Assembly (NCBI RefSeq): GCF_001039355.2
Contig: NW_019775873.1
Span: forward strand, 1 to 64,000
Origin: Lingula anatina
Lineage: Eukaryota; Brachiopoda; Lingulata; Lingulida; Lingulidae
Direction: 5' to 3'
Length of the DNA: 64,000 nucleotides
Shown here piece by piece: positions 12,468 through 47,579 of this stretch. A program made the translations under genes and the position numbers. Position 1 is the stretch's first letter; each line of letters opens with the position of its first letter. The notes below the pieces were generated by a model. It was not told where the DNA came from and did not search any database. It was given only the letters and a program-made list of their open reading frames with translations.

Positions 12468-15400
12468 TTACCACACCCTACCATCAGCATATGCTGGGTT
12501 TGCCAACATGTATGCATGTCTTGCCTGGGATGTGGCATAGCTAGTTTGAATCAAAGTCCTATGTTCCCTCTCAGCAGCCCTCCTCTCCTGAATACGTCTC
12601 TCCATATCCAGTCTGGAAATACAGAGCAAAACATTTACCACATTTTTATATTACCTTCAAACAATTATATCAGTTCATACTTGATATGAGAAAACAAGAA
12701 AATGAGGACATTGATTCCCAGTCTCAGATATTCCTATTTAAATAAGAACCATATGAGGACTTGTCAAAAGGGTGAACAACACCCAAACCTACCTTGCCAC
12801 TTTCTCAGCTTCAGTATTGGCTTGGTCATCAATCTTCACTGCAACTCTGCTAAGCATGAAGGCCTGGCCAAATACCAATGCCTGAATGGTAGAAAAAAAG
12901 TCCAGATTAAATGTGCTAAGGAATCTCTCTCTCTCTCTCTCCCTCCCCAAGTATGTCATTGTAAAACATCAATTACTATCGTTTTATAATCTAAAATGTA
13001 CAGATCAAAGAGTAGACTATAAAAAGCCACTTAATATTTTTTTACCTCTCCACTGTTGAAAAACTTCTCTGCTCTTTCCACTGAAACCTTATCAGCCAGC
13101 AGTACCCATGCTAGTCCGTTATTCTTTCTATTTATAGGATCCTTAAAAACAATGCTTGGCATAATAAGGAATGTATAAATAATACTGTTTGCCTATACTG
13201 ACATTATGTTATAATAATAATATTTTTTTGATTAAAAATTGACATTCAAATATGCAGAAGAAAAGTGATTAAATGTGAATTAATGTATGGAATCATCAAC
13301 TAGGTTCAGAATGCTGGTTCAATCTTTGCAACATCCCAGCTACACAAATAAAAATAATGCAACTCCAGTCAGAGTGAATCCGTTAGTACAATCACTGTTC
13401 CAGAAATGTTACCTTCATGAGGCAGACCTCCTGCACTTCACAGTCAGCCTCCATCTCCAGAATCCCCTCCATCTTCTGGACTGTGATACTGGCTGGGAGC
13501 TGGCTCATATGCACTGCAGTATCTCTGTGGTCAGCAATCTACAAATTCAGAATTGTGATTCCAGAAGTTATCACATCAGATCAAATACCGCCAAAAGGTT
13601 TTCATACATAAAAAAAAAAAAAAAAAAAAAAACTTCAACTTAGAAGTTTAAAATTTTGTTTTGCAAACGATCCTGCACTCAAGAAAAATAGATTTATCAT
13701 CATTAAAAAAAATTAACAACTTTATTCTATTTGAAAATTGTGAAAAAGTTATCAAAATCAATAGGAACTGCTTTTTCAATCCACTTTACTAGATTCTTTG
13801 CTCAAGATAAATATGTTTTACAATATTCTAAAAAAGTATGTAAACATAACACAAATGACCACACAATAATATTAATAAATAAATAAAGATAATATTCTAA
13901 CCTGCAACCATGATGGGGCTTCTTTATCTGCTCCAATAATCATATTCCACTCATCACTGGACAGTAAACATTCTGGAGAATCTGGGTGGAAATAAATAAA
14001 ATGATTTAGATGAAGGGACCAAAATAGTCCATCTTTCAAAAATTAATGATAATTTCTCATACTTCAGATTATTAAGCTGCAGGACACATCAGATTCTATT
14101 ACTATAGACTAAAAGCAACAGGTATACTTACAGTTGTTATCTTGTTTCTTTTTCACCTATATTGTACTCTTTGGGCCATTCTGTTGTCAAGATTCCAATA
14201 TTGAATACATCAATGCAATCTCTCAGTATAAAGTATAAACAGCATAGCCAGGGAGAAAACTGGAAAACTTACCATAACCTTTGAATGCAGAGGCTAGTTG
14301 CAATGCATGATGAAAAGATAAATGTGGCAATTTCTTCTTCTTATAGTCTGTGGATATTGCTGAACAGTCCAACATGCTTCCCATATGCCCTGAATAATGG
14401 TTATAATGTACTAGAGTTGAAAAAGTATTATTTTTACATTCTTATGGTAAAATTTAGAAAATAACAGCTCAAAGATTTTGTACACCATACTAAACCCATG
14501 CATCATCTTAACAACAATGCTATGTATGTTTTCTGTTTTATACAACAATTTAAAACCATCAAACAGATGATCAAACATGAGGTGGGTTTACCCCGTATTC
14601 CATATATAAATGGTATACATATTTGTATATATAAATGGTAAACATATTTGTTATATTCTAGTACCTGTGTTACCCCCCAGGTTGTTGAGCTGTACCACAG
14701 TATAAGGTCCCACATTTACTTTAGGCAGGTCACTGCATGCTTCTACCACAGCTTCTCCTGATCCCTGCACTGTCAGACCTGGAAATAACATTAGTATCAC
14801 TATTAAGTACATGAGTTATAACCTGTCAGCATACAAATAATACACTTGTATTATAAAATTTAGGGAAAAAAAACAACAACAACAACAACATAATTTCAAT
14901 TTCCAAATGAGCAGAAAACAGACAAGTAGATAGTAAAAGACGTTTAGTGAACATTTAATGTTTGAACACTGGCACAGTAGACACAGAGATTGTATTTTCA
15001 CCTAGAGCCTGTGCCAGTGAAGTGAGCACCTCGTCCATCTCCTCTTCCTCACACGACTTGGACTGGCTGTTCAGGTGTAAGCTGGTCAAGCTAGTCTTCC
15101 CAACACAGCCAACCAAGGCCTTAACACCTTGGTGATCTGAAAAAGTATACACAGAATTCATTTTTCTTTTGGGATTGGGGATTAAGTTTTGAAATACTGT
15201 TTGAAGTTTCAGCATTTTTTTTAATATAAAATTTGGGAAGTTGCACAAAAAAGGTATCTTTCTAATTCATTATTGTTCTTTAAAATACATCTAAAAAATA
15301 TCTAAGTTCCTATTCCTTTATGAGATAATCAGCACAGCTGCTATTCCACAATCTTTAAAGTCAAGTTTAAAGTTTAAGTTAAAAATTTTGTAACACCCCA

Positions 15401-17684
15401 AATAGTATGCACACCTATGTTATTGTTGCTTAGGTTGAGTGAGTGGATATTTGTCTGGTGTGAACTTGAGGTGAAAAGTTCACACAACTTCATTGCTCCA
15501 GCTGAACTGATCTGTAAACATAAAGTGAAAAAGAAAACCCTAAAGGATTATAAAATCACCTCATTGACACATTTACAATTTACTGTCTTTCAATTAATTA
15601 CAAATACATGTACATGCTTGACATGAATTATGCTTGAACCTTTTCATGTCTCAAATATACCATCAATCTGATCTAACAAAGCAATTTTCTTATTTTCCAA
15701 TTTACTACAGCATTCACAAATTAATTAACACAATATTCCAGCAAAACATGCTACAAATCATCCCAATAAACATTAGTCTTACCACAAACCCATTTCAAAC
15801 AACACCCATCATCTCATGCTTTTTACCTGATTAACAGAGGCATCAATGAGTGCCAGTGGATGAGTTGTCTGCGACACCAAAGCACCCACCATGTCCTCCA
15901 CAAATGCATCAGAGAACCTGTTGTTAGACAACTTGAGCATGTGCAGAGGAAGACCATCCCTCACAGCACTGCAGAGAGGCTTCAGATCCTCATCATCTAT
16001 GGCACAACTACTCAGACTGAGAGCATTCAAACTACTGCTTGGGCCTGCACCTGAGGAAAAATAAGGATCATCATTTTCTGCATCTGTAGGTAGGTCTGTT
16101 TGTAAATTAACGACAAACCTAGTGAACACAAGGAACTTAATTATTTGAAACAACCTGCACAACTAATGAATTAAATCACATTTTTAAATTAAATAACAAA
16201 GATATTATCTTTTAATTTAGCAGTCTTTGGGAACAAATCTTGATGAGAAAAGTTACATACTAAAACTGAAGAGGTGTGCTTTCAGCAACAAAAAGTTGTG
16301 ATGATTAACATGGCATGACCGTTAACTTAAACAAGGGATGGACCACTTACTTAATATCTCACTTAATGCATTACTTTTTGAGAGTTTTATGCCATCAATC
16401 ACAAGAGTTGAGATTCTGCCACTGGTGAGGACAGGTGCCAGCTTTCCAACAGCTGCAGGGCTCATAGTGGCCTTCCTGAGATTCAGATACTTCAGTTTTG
16501 GCAGACGTACTGTACTACAGAGGAATGCTGGGAGGTTTTCCATATTGTTCATTCCAACTGACAGACGTTCCAAGCTGCTGCCTGTGGAATCTTTCTCTAC
16601 ATAAATAACAAAGGAGTAAATTTGGAAAATATTAATAAAAGATAGAAAAGCTAAATGTATTATGCTTGTTTTCAAAAGTGTAGAAAAATCATGAAATTTT
16701 GTTTAAAATTCACTCGGGATTTCATTTAATTTAGTAATCTATAAATAATAATTCAAGATGCACATGGTTCAGTGCTATTAATAGTTTTTTAATAAAAATA
16801 AAACTGTAGGCTAATGAATCATTTGAAATTCCTTGTCTCCCTTAATAATAATTACTTCCAGTGCTTAAAACATTATATATTTCAGCATTATGCCTCAAAG
16901 GTTCAAATTTCATACTCATAAATAAATGAGTTCAACTTAGTCCTTACAACAGCAATCTGAAACTTAAACTCACCAGTTGAAAGATCTTCCACGTATTGAA
17001 GTGCTTTCTCAGTAATACTGGCATTGCTGTTGAGGGAGACATCCCTGAGATGTACAAGTCTTCCAGAGTAAGCTGATGCTAAGCTGGACAGAAGCTGGTC
17101 ATTCAAACTACAGTTAGAGAGACTGAGGACTGACAGAGGGCTGGCTTCTATGGGAGAAGGTGTTTCAGCTAAAATGGTAACATTCCATTAAAAATGGATA
17201 ACATACAGAAAAAGTGGAAAGTGACAACAATTGTTAAAATGATGAAAGCTACAATCAATACATAAATTAAGTATTTGTTATAGCTACTGTAGTAAAATGT
17301 ACATAGTTTAATTATAATGTAACAAGCAGTGCATACACAACACCCAGTTTTCTAATTTACCTGCTGTCCATTCTTCTACTGTCACTGATTTACAGTCATC
17401 CAATACCAGTCTGGTTAACTTCTTGTGGTTCACACAAATGCACAGACTCTCCATGAAATCTGTTGACGACGTAAACTGAAATAAAGTGGGATTTGAATAA
17501 TTATTTTTTTTATTTTTTTCATTATCATTTTAACGTACATGTATTCTATCCCAGTCATATCACAGCCATATGTATTTTTTTCACAACATGCCACAACTAC
17601 AGGCATCTAGAAGCTTGCAATAGTTCTTTGGTCTTTTTGTCCAACTTGATGAATCATGCACAAAGTATCTAAATAAATGTCACG

Positions 17685-17776
<92 letters not shown>

Positions 17777-20700
17777 ATATTTTTTTGTCTTAATCGATAT
17801 GTTTCTTCTTTCATGATACAAATCCTAATAAAATTAATGAGCACTATGTATATAAGTATTTCACATAAATAATCCATCAGGTGTGTCTACTCTACCTCAT
17901 TCATCCCCACATTGAGTTCCTCTAAACTAGAGTTAGCTGCCACAGCCTGCATCAGCGGCTTCATTGCATCCCCCTTCAACCCAAAGTTTCGCAGCTGAAG
18001 GCTTCTTAGCTTGCAGCTGGATCCCTATATTAACAGCAATAAGGATAACCCATGTTTTGTATATTTAAATGTAAATAAATAAAATAATCATACAAGGGTG
18101 GTAAATTATTCAGGTTTTCATCTTTTGAAATAACATTAGTAGGTGCTATATCATGTCACTTTGCATTCATTCTTTTTTTAACAGATGTCAAAAGATATAC
18201 ATAATGACGGGGAAAAAAAGCCATACAGTAACATATCCACAAGATCATGATCTTATTCTGAAACAAACCTTAATCCAGTCTCCTAACAGTTGACTGACTG
18301 CCATACCATTGGTCATTTCGTTGTGACTGAAGTCTATGTCCTCTAAGGTCGAGTTGTTTAGAACATTCTCAAAAAATACTGTTAAATCAGTTGCTCCAAT
18401 ACTTTGGCACCTTAAAAATAAAAGATAAAAAATTAAAAGGTGTAACTCTACATGTGTATGAGAGAATACATATTTACTGACATACAATGAAGGCTGCATA
18501 AAAAAAAATTAAAAAATAAAAAAATAAAATAAAAACTAGTGTAAGTCCACTTACTAGTACTTGAATATCATTCATGTATCATTTATTAACATCACCAAAA
18601 AAAAACCCCACATACTGTAAATCAAATCTAACAGGAAAACCCTGGGTAATGATGCAGACAGGTAAATATAAAGGAAAGTAATGTTAAATGAGGAATGACT
18701 TACTTCAGAGACCTCAATGATGTATTAGTTTTCATTGCTGGACCTGCACACCTAGAGAAAAAGTCTTTTCCAAGATGATTTCCAGATAAATCCAGAGTTA
18801 TCAGACTAGCATTGCTCTCAAGTAATTTTCCAACAGAAACCTGTACAACAAGGAAAATGTTCTGCATTATTTGATCTGGTTATATTTTTTATACATTCAT
18901 GGTAAATATTTTCAAATTGGTTTTATCACTTTTATAACATACCAATTAACGGATAATTGCATATACTTACACAATGTCATACACAGTTACTGTGCATGCA
19001 CACAACAAATCTCACTTTTATATAATTTGTCTTGACATTTTCTTTGACTCTTCTGGGAAACATATTAATACCAATTACAGTATATGCTTCATTTTAATAT
19101 GAACTTGTTAGCATGAGATTTCCACTAATATATTTTTAATTCGATATAATTATTCTGGACTTTACACTGACTTACAGCACAATCTGTGTCTGTCATGTTA
19201 TTAGCAATGTTGAGGCTGGTAATGGTGGTATTCTGACATAAAGACAGTATAACTGCCCTGAATCCCTGTGGTCCTAGATTGTTTCCTGAGAGATCTATTT
19301 CCTAAATGGTGAAAAGAATCAATACAATAAAGCTATAAAAGACCACTTTCAACTCAATGAATCATGCACAAAGCATCTAAATAAATGTCACGTACAGTGT
19401 AAATATATATATGTACATATTTTGTCTCAATCAATAAATTTCTTCTTTCATGATACTACTTCTTACAAAATTAATTTTCCTCTATCAGACTGAAAATCAA
19501 TTTATTGTTCAGTGACTGGATAAGAAAATCAGACAATATAGTTATCAATATATCAATAATCACTGGACAAACCTGAGTGTGTGTTAAACAGGTTACCAAT
19601 TTTGACAGATTTAGCCCAGGAGGAGGCGCCCTTGGCAAAGTCAGCTTCCTCACATTACTGGTAGCCAGGCTAAAAATACAATCAGGTTTGATGAGACTGC
19701 AGGCAAATCGAAGTGCAACATCAAATTGCTCTTGGTCAGTTTGTCCAATGCTGTTGCCAGATTCCTCAGTACTACTATTTTTAGTACAATCTGTGGGCCA
19801 TGTTGTCCTTAGGCATGTCTTTCTTGGATTCTTCTGCTGCTGAAGTCACTGTGCCTGAAAAAAATCAGAGAAAAATATTAAAATACATACACAAATTCTT
19901 ATCTTTGTATCGAATATCCATTTTTTTTCCAAATAAAATAGGATTTCTTATTTTTCGTATCATTTTATAAAAAACTATATGGCAGAAATTATGGGACAAT
20001 ATATTATTAACAAAAAGTTAATTTCATTTTATGTCCCCTAGAAGTAACAAAAATTAATTTATAACTAATATCAAATGACAATTTGCATGCTCAAACATGT
20101 GTGCTAGTGGGTAAAACAGAAATATGTGCACTCAGTGAGTAATGCAAAAGGAAAAAGACAATACAGGAATGTAAAATATGCTTATGACACCCATGCTGTG
20201 TCACTAGTTATAATGGGAAACATTGGTATAACGGCACCTAGAAAAATTTAAGAAAGCTGAGATAGTTCAGTGATTCAAAGGCACTCACCATGCCTAACAA
20301 CAGAATGGAAGAGAAAATAGAGACTACAGCACACAATATAAGTAATCTATAGGTGACTGCAGATAGATGAAGAAAAGAGCCTCACTTGAACTGAATTCAG
20401 TAGGCCCTGAGGGATTGATTTCTTTTGTATTTTCTTCATTCACATTCCCATGTCTTTCTTCATGCTTTAACTCCTCATTAGCATTATTAGCATACGCCTC
20501 TAATGGAGACTGTATCTGTTCATTGTCTGGTGTCATCTTGGTGTCTACATCAAGATCCGTCCTCTGTCCTGCATTCACCTCTTGTCTGGTGATTTCTATT
20601 TTACTTTCAGGAATGACTGCAGTGTTTTCCTCAGTGTTCTCCCTGCTGAAGTTTGATATTGATCCATGCAAGCCGCTGTCAGGAGATGCACACTGGAGGT

Positions 20701-22120
20701 CTGGGTCCCTGGCCGCTTCAACAACAGCAGCACCTGATTCAGCTCCCACATCTTCAACTGTCCCCTGGTTACCTACTTCGCATATTGCCAAATCTTCCCC
20801 CCTGACACTGCCGGCTTGACCCTGCCTTTCTGTCTCTAACATGCTATGGTCAAGAACCACATTCTCCTGTTGTCCCGCTTTCTCATACAAGGCTACCTCT
20901 TGTTCAGGCAAAGAAGAATCTCCATTCTGAGAGTAGAGCACATTGTCATTACCACTACAAATATTCCCCTCATTAGGTTCCAAGCAATGGGGTGCTGCAG
21001 TTGTTGAAGCATCAATTTTTTCATCTTGCTTGGTCATAGCATATTCTATTAATTGAGCTTCTTTTGCAGACGGGTTTACAATTTCATTATGCAAAGTATC
21101 AGCTGTGAAAACAGGTGTATTTTGAGCTTTATTTTTATCCAATACCATTTCACCACCATTTTCATGACCATCAGCTCTGGCATCATCTTGCTGTGGTTGC
21201 AACAGAAACTTTTGTTCATTTGTTTCAAGATCTTCTATGCCTCGAGCATGGAGATTTTTCTCAACACTAGAAAATTCTACAGCGGAATTTATCTTATGTT
21301 CAATATTTGTTTTTAACTCGTCAGAAGATGAAGAGCTAATTGACACAGGAGAACTTGTCCCAGAGAGAGAATTCCTTGGAGGACCTGTGCCAATATTTGA
21401 AGCCATGTCAGTGTCAGTGACAGAAGTGAGACCCGATGAGCTTCTTGACAACACTGGTGTATCATTGCCATCATTCAGTGTGATAATAGTCCCATGGTCT
21501 AATTGGTCACTGTCACTCTCTGTGTCCTCTAAATGTCCCTTGATTTCCTTTTTAGCTGTGGTTGACATTTCAGGCCAACTTTCAAAATGATCACCATCAT
21601 GTTTTTCAGGGATATCAGAAGTGTTGGTATTGGGTTCTGGTACCAGAACTGGGTTTCTATATAAAAGATCTGGTCCAGATATACTATGTTTTGTTTCTTT
21701 ACCTTGCAAACTGGCCATTCCAATTTCTTCTCTTGTCTTTTGTTCTTCATGTCCCGCTTCTGTTGAAATAGCTTCTAGTGTATTAGAATCAGTTTTGCCA
21801 GTGTAGTCTTCATCATGAATTCCCGTGGTATCCTGATTTTGTATTTGATCTGACTCAGAGTTTGTTTTATCTACAGGCATTTGAGCCAAAACAGTTGTTT
21901 CTTTTTCTTCTGATTTTGTGTTTTGACTTATTATTTGAGTATCATCTTCATTCTTTGCACCTGACACAGTTTTATCACAATGGTTCAGATTGTCATTTTC
22001 TGTTGTTTCTGTGAAACTTTCATCTTTTTTCCCAATATTTTTGTTTGGTTCAAATGTTGGTTCTGCAAGAGCAGGCCCTGTATTTGGTTGCTGAGTCTGT
22101 ACACTGCTTCCACAACCCAT
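12468..22120 (-). CDS. Predicted acylated leucine-rich-repeat protein with a C-terminal RRM; about 20 coding exons
   Basis: I do not recognise a named orthologue. Exons in order: 22120-20386, 20293-20289 (5 nt), 19839-19573, 19301-19176, 18840-18704, 18410-18269, 18024-17896, 17475-17361, 17168-16974, 16596-16351, 16050-15827, 15511-15415, 15136-15002, 14778-14665, 14389-14273, 13981-13902, 13538-13413, 13141-13046, 12881-12793 and 12612-12468 (stop at 12468-12470). The total is 4320 nt, about 1439 residues. The N-terminus MGCGSS fits N-myristoylation plus palmitoylation. Residues about 10-580 are acidic, Ser/Thr-rich and probably disordered. Ribonuclease-inhibitor-type LRRs follow (EIDLSGNNLGPQGF, TLDLSGNHLG, HSLNLSNNNI). 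Residues about 1293-1378 look like an RRM: HMSQLPASI as RNP2-like, then NNGLAWVLLAD as RNP1-like and VFGQAF near the end. A charged helix RRIQERRAAERE comes last. The join between the first large exon and the LRR exons is the weak point (see the microexon entry). Confidence 0.8.
17644..17838. repeat. Dispersed repeat, copy A, expanded by a (GT)n tract
   Basis: Shares GAATCATGCACAAAG, ATCTAAATAAATGTCACGTA, GTACATAT and TTTCTTCTTTCATGATAC in the same order with copy B at 19353-19476. The copies differ mainly in the inner tract: (GT)n here at 17688-17774, a short (TA)n in copy B. Both copies are intronic in the LRR-RRM gene. Confidence 0.75.
17688..17774. repeat. (GT)n microsatellite
   Basis: About 43 uninterrupted GT units inside dispersed repeat copy A. 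Confidence 0.95.
19353..19476. repeat. Dispersed repeat, copy B
   Basis: Second copy of the element at 17644-17838, same orientation, with a short TA tract (near 19405-19415) where copy A has the long GT tract. It lies in the intron just before exon 19301-19176. Confidence 0.75.
20289..20293 (-). other. Candidate 5-nt microexon of the LRR-RRM gene
   Basis: On the minus strand a pyrimidine-rich tract and TTAG are followed by GCATG and then a strong donor GTGAGT. The upstream exon ends in phase 1 (donor GTGAGG at 20385). Adding these 5 nt gives phase 0, the only phase that reads through to the LRRs from the acceptor at 19840. Without it the frame stops after about 25 codons. A one-base sequence error in exon 19839-19573 would be an alternative explanation. 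Confidence 0.4.
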
Positions 22121-24189
22121 GTTTTTTCTTCCTGTTAATCCCTATATAACCTAAAAAAATATGGTTATTCATTATTCAGAAATGTATTTTAAGAAAAAAA
22201 AGCAGGTTTACATAATTTTGTATGATTCCAACATGCTGGTATGAGACCAGTGTCAGATCAAGTGTAATTTTCACATTTTCCCAGCTTTTTACTTAATTTC
22301 TTGCATTTCTCTGAAAAAAATTATAACCATAGATACATTCAATATGTACAATGTGGGCTGAGATGCCTTGAAGTGCGTATCATGTGAAGAAAGGTATACT
22401 GTTGCATGTCTGCATAAATAGGCACATCTTGTGATTAACAAGAATGAAAAGCAGCAAATTTTGAGTTTGTTCAGAGAAGGGTTTTTTCAAAAACATATTT
22501 AAAAGTGAATTAATATGAGCTTTTCTTCCAAAATTAATTTTTATAAGAAAACAAAATTCTCCTACTCATGAATGATTGCTTTACCTGTCCTTGCATAGAT
22601 TTGATGTTTTATTGCATTATTAATTGAATAATTTAGGTTTAATGACTGGCCAGTCATTAAGAATTACATATGCCTTCCTGACATTCACAAGACACTTTCT
22701 GGGCATGGCATCATTCTCACTTGACAACACAAGAAAAAGACAGTGTTTTTTTAGTTTTTTTTCTTGTACTGTGTATGAAATAGATGGTTTTTCTTCTCGC
22801 ATGAAGTAGAGAGATGTGACAGTTACCACGTTGCATGCTGATTGTAATAGCAATATTAGGTACTAGTATGTTTCTAATATGTTTCTGTGGAGCATTTTCA
22901 AATGTATACAGGATACACCTATGAATAATATAAAGGAATTTATAAATAACTATAAGTAGACAGTATAATTTTTTTTTTTTTAAATGAGGGTGTGGCATGG
23001 AAAAATTATACTTAAAAGTATACTGAATGCATCAAGGAATTTTCCAAAGCAATATTTACTATGTCAGGCAAATTGGTACCACACTGAAAACTTTTCATCA
23101 AAATTATTCCATCTAAGTTATCATACTATCAGCAGTATCACTTAAATCTGTGTTTTTAACTTAAATGATTAATTTGGTATCCCTTTGAAAATATTTTTAA
23201 CATAATTTCATTTCATTTGTCAGAATACACATCTGAATTTTACCAATATTTTGGCAGGACAAAGATACCAACATGGGCAGTTCGGGTTATAAAACCAAGG
23301 AGTTATAAATCCTTGATAAAACATACTCCAAAAAGCTCTTACAACTTTCTGGCTCTTATATTACCACCAGTATAAATTCACATGCAAATAGATTTTGGCT
23401 CCTTCTATATACAGCCACAAACAAGTTACTTAATATACATTCAATCTTTAATAAAGATATACCCCTCTTCAATAATGAAAATGTTACTTTACAAGTAATT
23501 CTCACTCTGTAATGTGTTATTTCTTATCTTGTAAGAGCAGGGCTTACTTTCTGGTACATGTACTGGAACAAGAACTGGCGTTTGAAAGGGAAGATAATTC
23601 CTTGTTATCAGCAATGGCCTGCGCAACTAATCCGTAAAAATGTAAACCAAAATACTATAATATAATATAATATAAGTCCAAATGGTTGTAATTAACAAAA
23701 TATGAGCTATTCCTAATCGATATCTTACCAAATTTTCAACCATCACATTTTTGCTAAGTCAAAGCATCGCTCGCCATCTTTTGTTGTTAGGTTACTTTCC
23801 ACAGGGTACAAAAATATCTTACAGAAGTTTGGGGATTGTATGTATGCATTTATTTATCAACTCTCCATATCTTTTGATTTTTTTTCAAGTTTATCATCAA
23901 AAAATTATATCAATAATGACTTATGCAAAAAATGAAAAATGACACTATTGGTTTTCGAAATAAACTTTACCCCTGTGTTAAAAAGCCACTCTTTACTTCC
24001 TTTTGCGCATGCCTGAAAAGAATGGCCGACTTAGGACGAACCCTGTGACAAACCTTGCGAAACTTTCCTCCTCGCAGTTTCTATGTGTTAGCTCGATGCA
24101 CCCTGGAAACTGAAATGTGACATAGCACTGCATATGATTATAACAAAGAAGGCCAATAGAACGAGAGAGAAGAGTTCGTGCATTTAAAG
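22121..24189. promoter_or_regulatory. Divergent intergenic region, LRR-RRM gene and PIP5K1
   Basis: An acceptor-like TATATAG (minus strand) about 30 bp upstream of the LRR-RRM start suggests a non-coding 5' exon further right. Near PIP5K1 the sequence becomes less AT-rich, with an NRF1-like GCGCATGC at 24005-24012 and a CCAAT at 24153-24157. The PIP5K1 start context AAAGATGGCAGC at 24187-24198 is one base off the TISU/YY1 type (SAASATGGCGGC), which suggests a short 5' UTR. Promoter positions are inferred. Confidence 0.45.
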
Positions 24190-45234
<21,045 letters not shown>

Positions 45235-47532
45235 GTTCTTCTGTTATCATTTATACTAACTTGTCACTTGTATACGTAAGTGTTGTAACATATTACTAAA
45301 CTTATGTGTTTTTTTCTGCATTTCTTGTTTTATGATCTGTGGTGCTTAGATAAAGTGCATGCAAGACTATAATTATGCTCAAATAATTCAGAATTGTGTT
45401 TTGAATTAAGAATACTCTATTTTGTTGTCAATGAAGGTCTCATTTTTGGTTACCTGCTTGATATCAACATGTAGAATGACTTGTTAAATGTATAATCATT
45501 CAGCGCAGGACTCTGCATAAGATGGTTGTCTCCATCAACAAATTTTTAAGAATGACTCCAAATGTATGGAAACCAATTGCTTTTGATGCTATCAGAATCT
45601 GAAAAATACTCACGTAAAAAATGAGAAGTAGATTATGAAGTTAAAGCAGAGTCCTGCATTGCTTTAAAACCCGCTGGTTATCTACTAGTCTTTTCAAGTT
45701 CCTTAGCCTCAATAAGGCTATCTGATTTATTTATATAACCAATATTTTCAAGTTATCTTCATGTGTGACTCTTCTGTAATTTAACACCAATACCTACATG
45801 TTTCAAGACACCCCATGCTTAACAACACCAGACCCTCAAAGAGGTAGACTTGTTTTGTTTGATGACACATAATATTATGGTTTTGAATTCTCTAAACAGT
45901 AACACTGTATAGATAACCTGCATGTAGTGTATGAAGTTAAAGTTAAATATATATTTTCTCAATATTTATGCATGTGCATGTGCTATTCTCACAATTATTC
46001 ACTGTTAACTTAAATAAAGAAGAATGGTGTTAAAATTAATATTTGTAAAAAAAAAAAAATGAATGCCAATTTTATTCTGATTCAGATTGTACTGTTATTG
46101 TGGTATTTCATACCAAGAAAAAAATGTATGTTCAAAGAATTAAAGGACTTCTTTACAATATTGTTGCACAGAATACAAACTTTTTCACCAACATTTTCTT
46201 TTGTTAGTTTTATTTCTGAAGCTTGCTTCTTTTGATTATTATTTTCTAGGGAGAGAAGGTGTAGAGTACTTAGGTGAGGTTAACAAGGTGTATTTCATAG
46301 ACTACTCTTACGTCTTAGATGCAGGGTTAGAACTTCAACATTGACTGCTAGAATTTGTAACTAACAAACTTTCAGTTCCAACAATACTCCAGGATTTCAG
46401 TGACTTTCGGGTTTTAAAATTTATTAGATTTTTTTTTAGTAAATGCTGAATTTCTAACCCTGAGATTGAAGAACATACGACAAAGCCAGTGATTCTAAAG
46501 CTGTACACAATCATGCCATGCTATTACAGCTGTCTGTAAAGACAGGGTTTGTTTTTAGTTTGGTATATAGGAGACAGCTTTAGTTCACTGTCCTATAGCT
46601 AGCTAGGAGGAATCATTCTGCTGGTGTGAGGTCATTTGTGGATATATATTATTTAGTGTTGCAAAGTGCCCCACCTCGTGTCCCTACCTGGTGATCCCCC
46701 CCCCCCCCCCCCAATCCCCAACTGCCTCTCACTTACCTTCATGTGTTTAACATTTGCTAAACAAGATTTTAAACACAAACCATCTGTTGATAAGGTAAAA
46801 TGGTTTTATTGCCAATTTTCAAATCTTACCTGCTTTTGTCAAACCCATCACCAACTACAAGAATAAAAGGTTATTTTGAAGTTTTATTTTGGATTGTGCT
46901 TTTCTTTTGACTAAGTGCCTTAAAATGGAAAACCACATGCAAAGATGATTATAATGGCTATTGAAGTCAAATGACAGTTTAGAGTATAAATTGTTTAAAA
47001 AATGGTTAAGTGTAATTCATACTTCTCACATAAAAAGTTAAGCCTTTCAATGCATATGCATGCATAATTACACGCATGCACGCATGGGCACATGCACACA
47101 CACACACACACACACACACACTGAAATGTTGCTTTGTACCATTCCTCTTCCACAATATAACAACCACAGGCAGAAGTGTTTGTAGAAAAGGCCACACTCA
47201 TTGTAGGGAACTCCACATCTTCCCTGTATGAACTGATCTCGTTGATTTACTCTAACACAGCAGCAGAATGGATCTGAGACGAGGATATGTAGTTAGTCTA
47301 GAAATATAGTGACTGTTTGGCAATTTTCTGTTTAACTTTTTTATTTATACCTCCAATCATTTGCACTATGATTTGCAACATTATTTTGCATTCGTGATTT
47401 GAAATTTGCTTTGAGAAGTTTAATGTGTTGAATGCGTTATCTGTTAAACATCTCTTCCAAGGTTTTTGTAGCAAGGCCATGTTTTGAGTAAAAATCTAAA
47501 AACCTGCTCATCTCTGTAACTAAATTGTCATG

Positions 47533-47579
<47 letters not shown>

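Noticed and set aside
20367..21590. Several plus-strand open frames of 85-150 residues
   Set aside because: Antisense shadows of the large first exon of the LRR-RRM gene.
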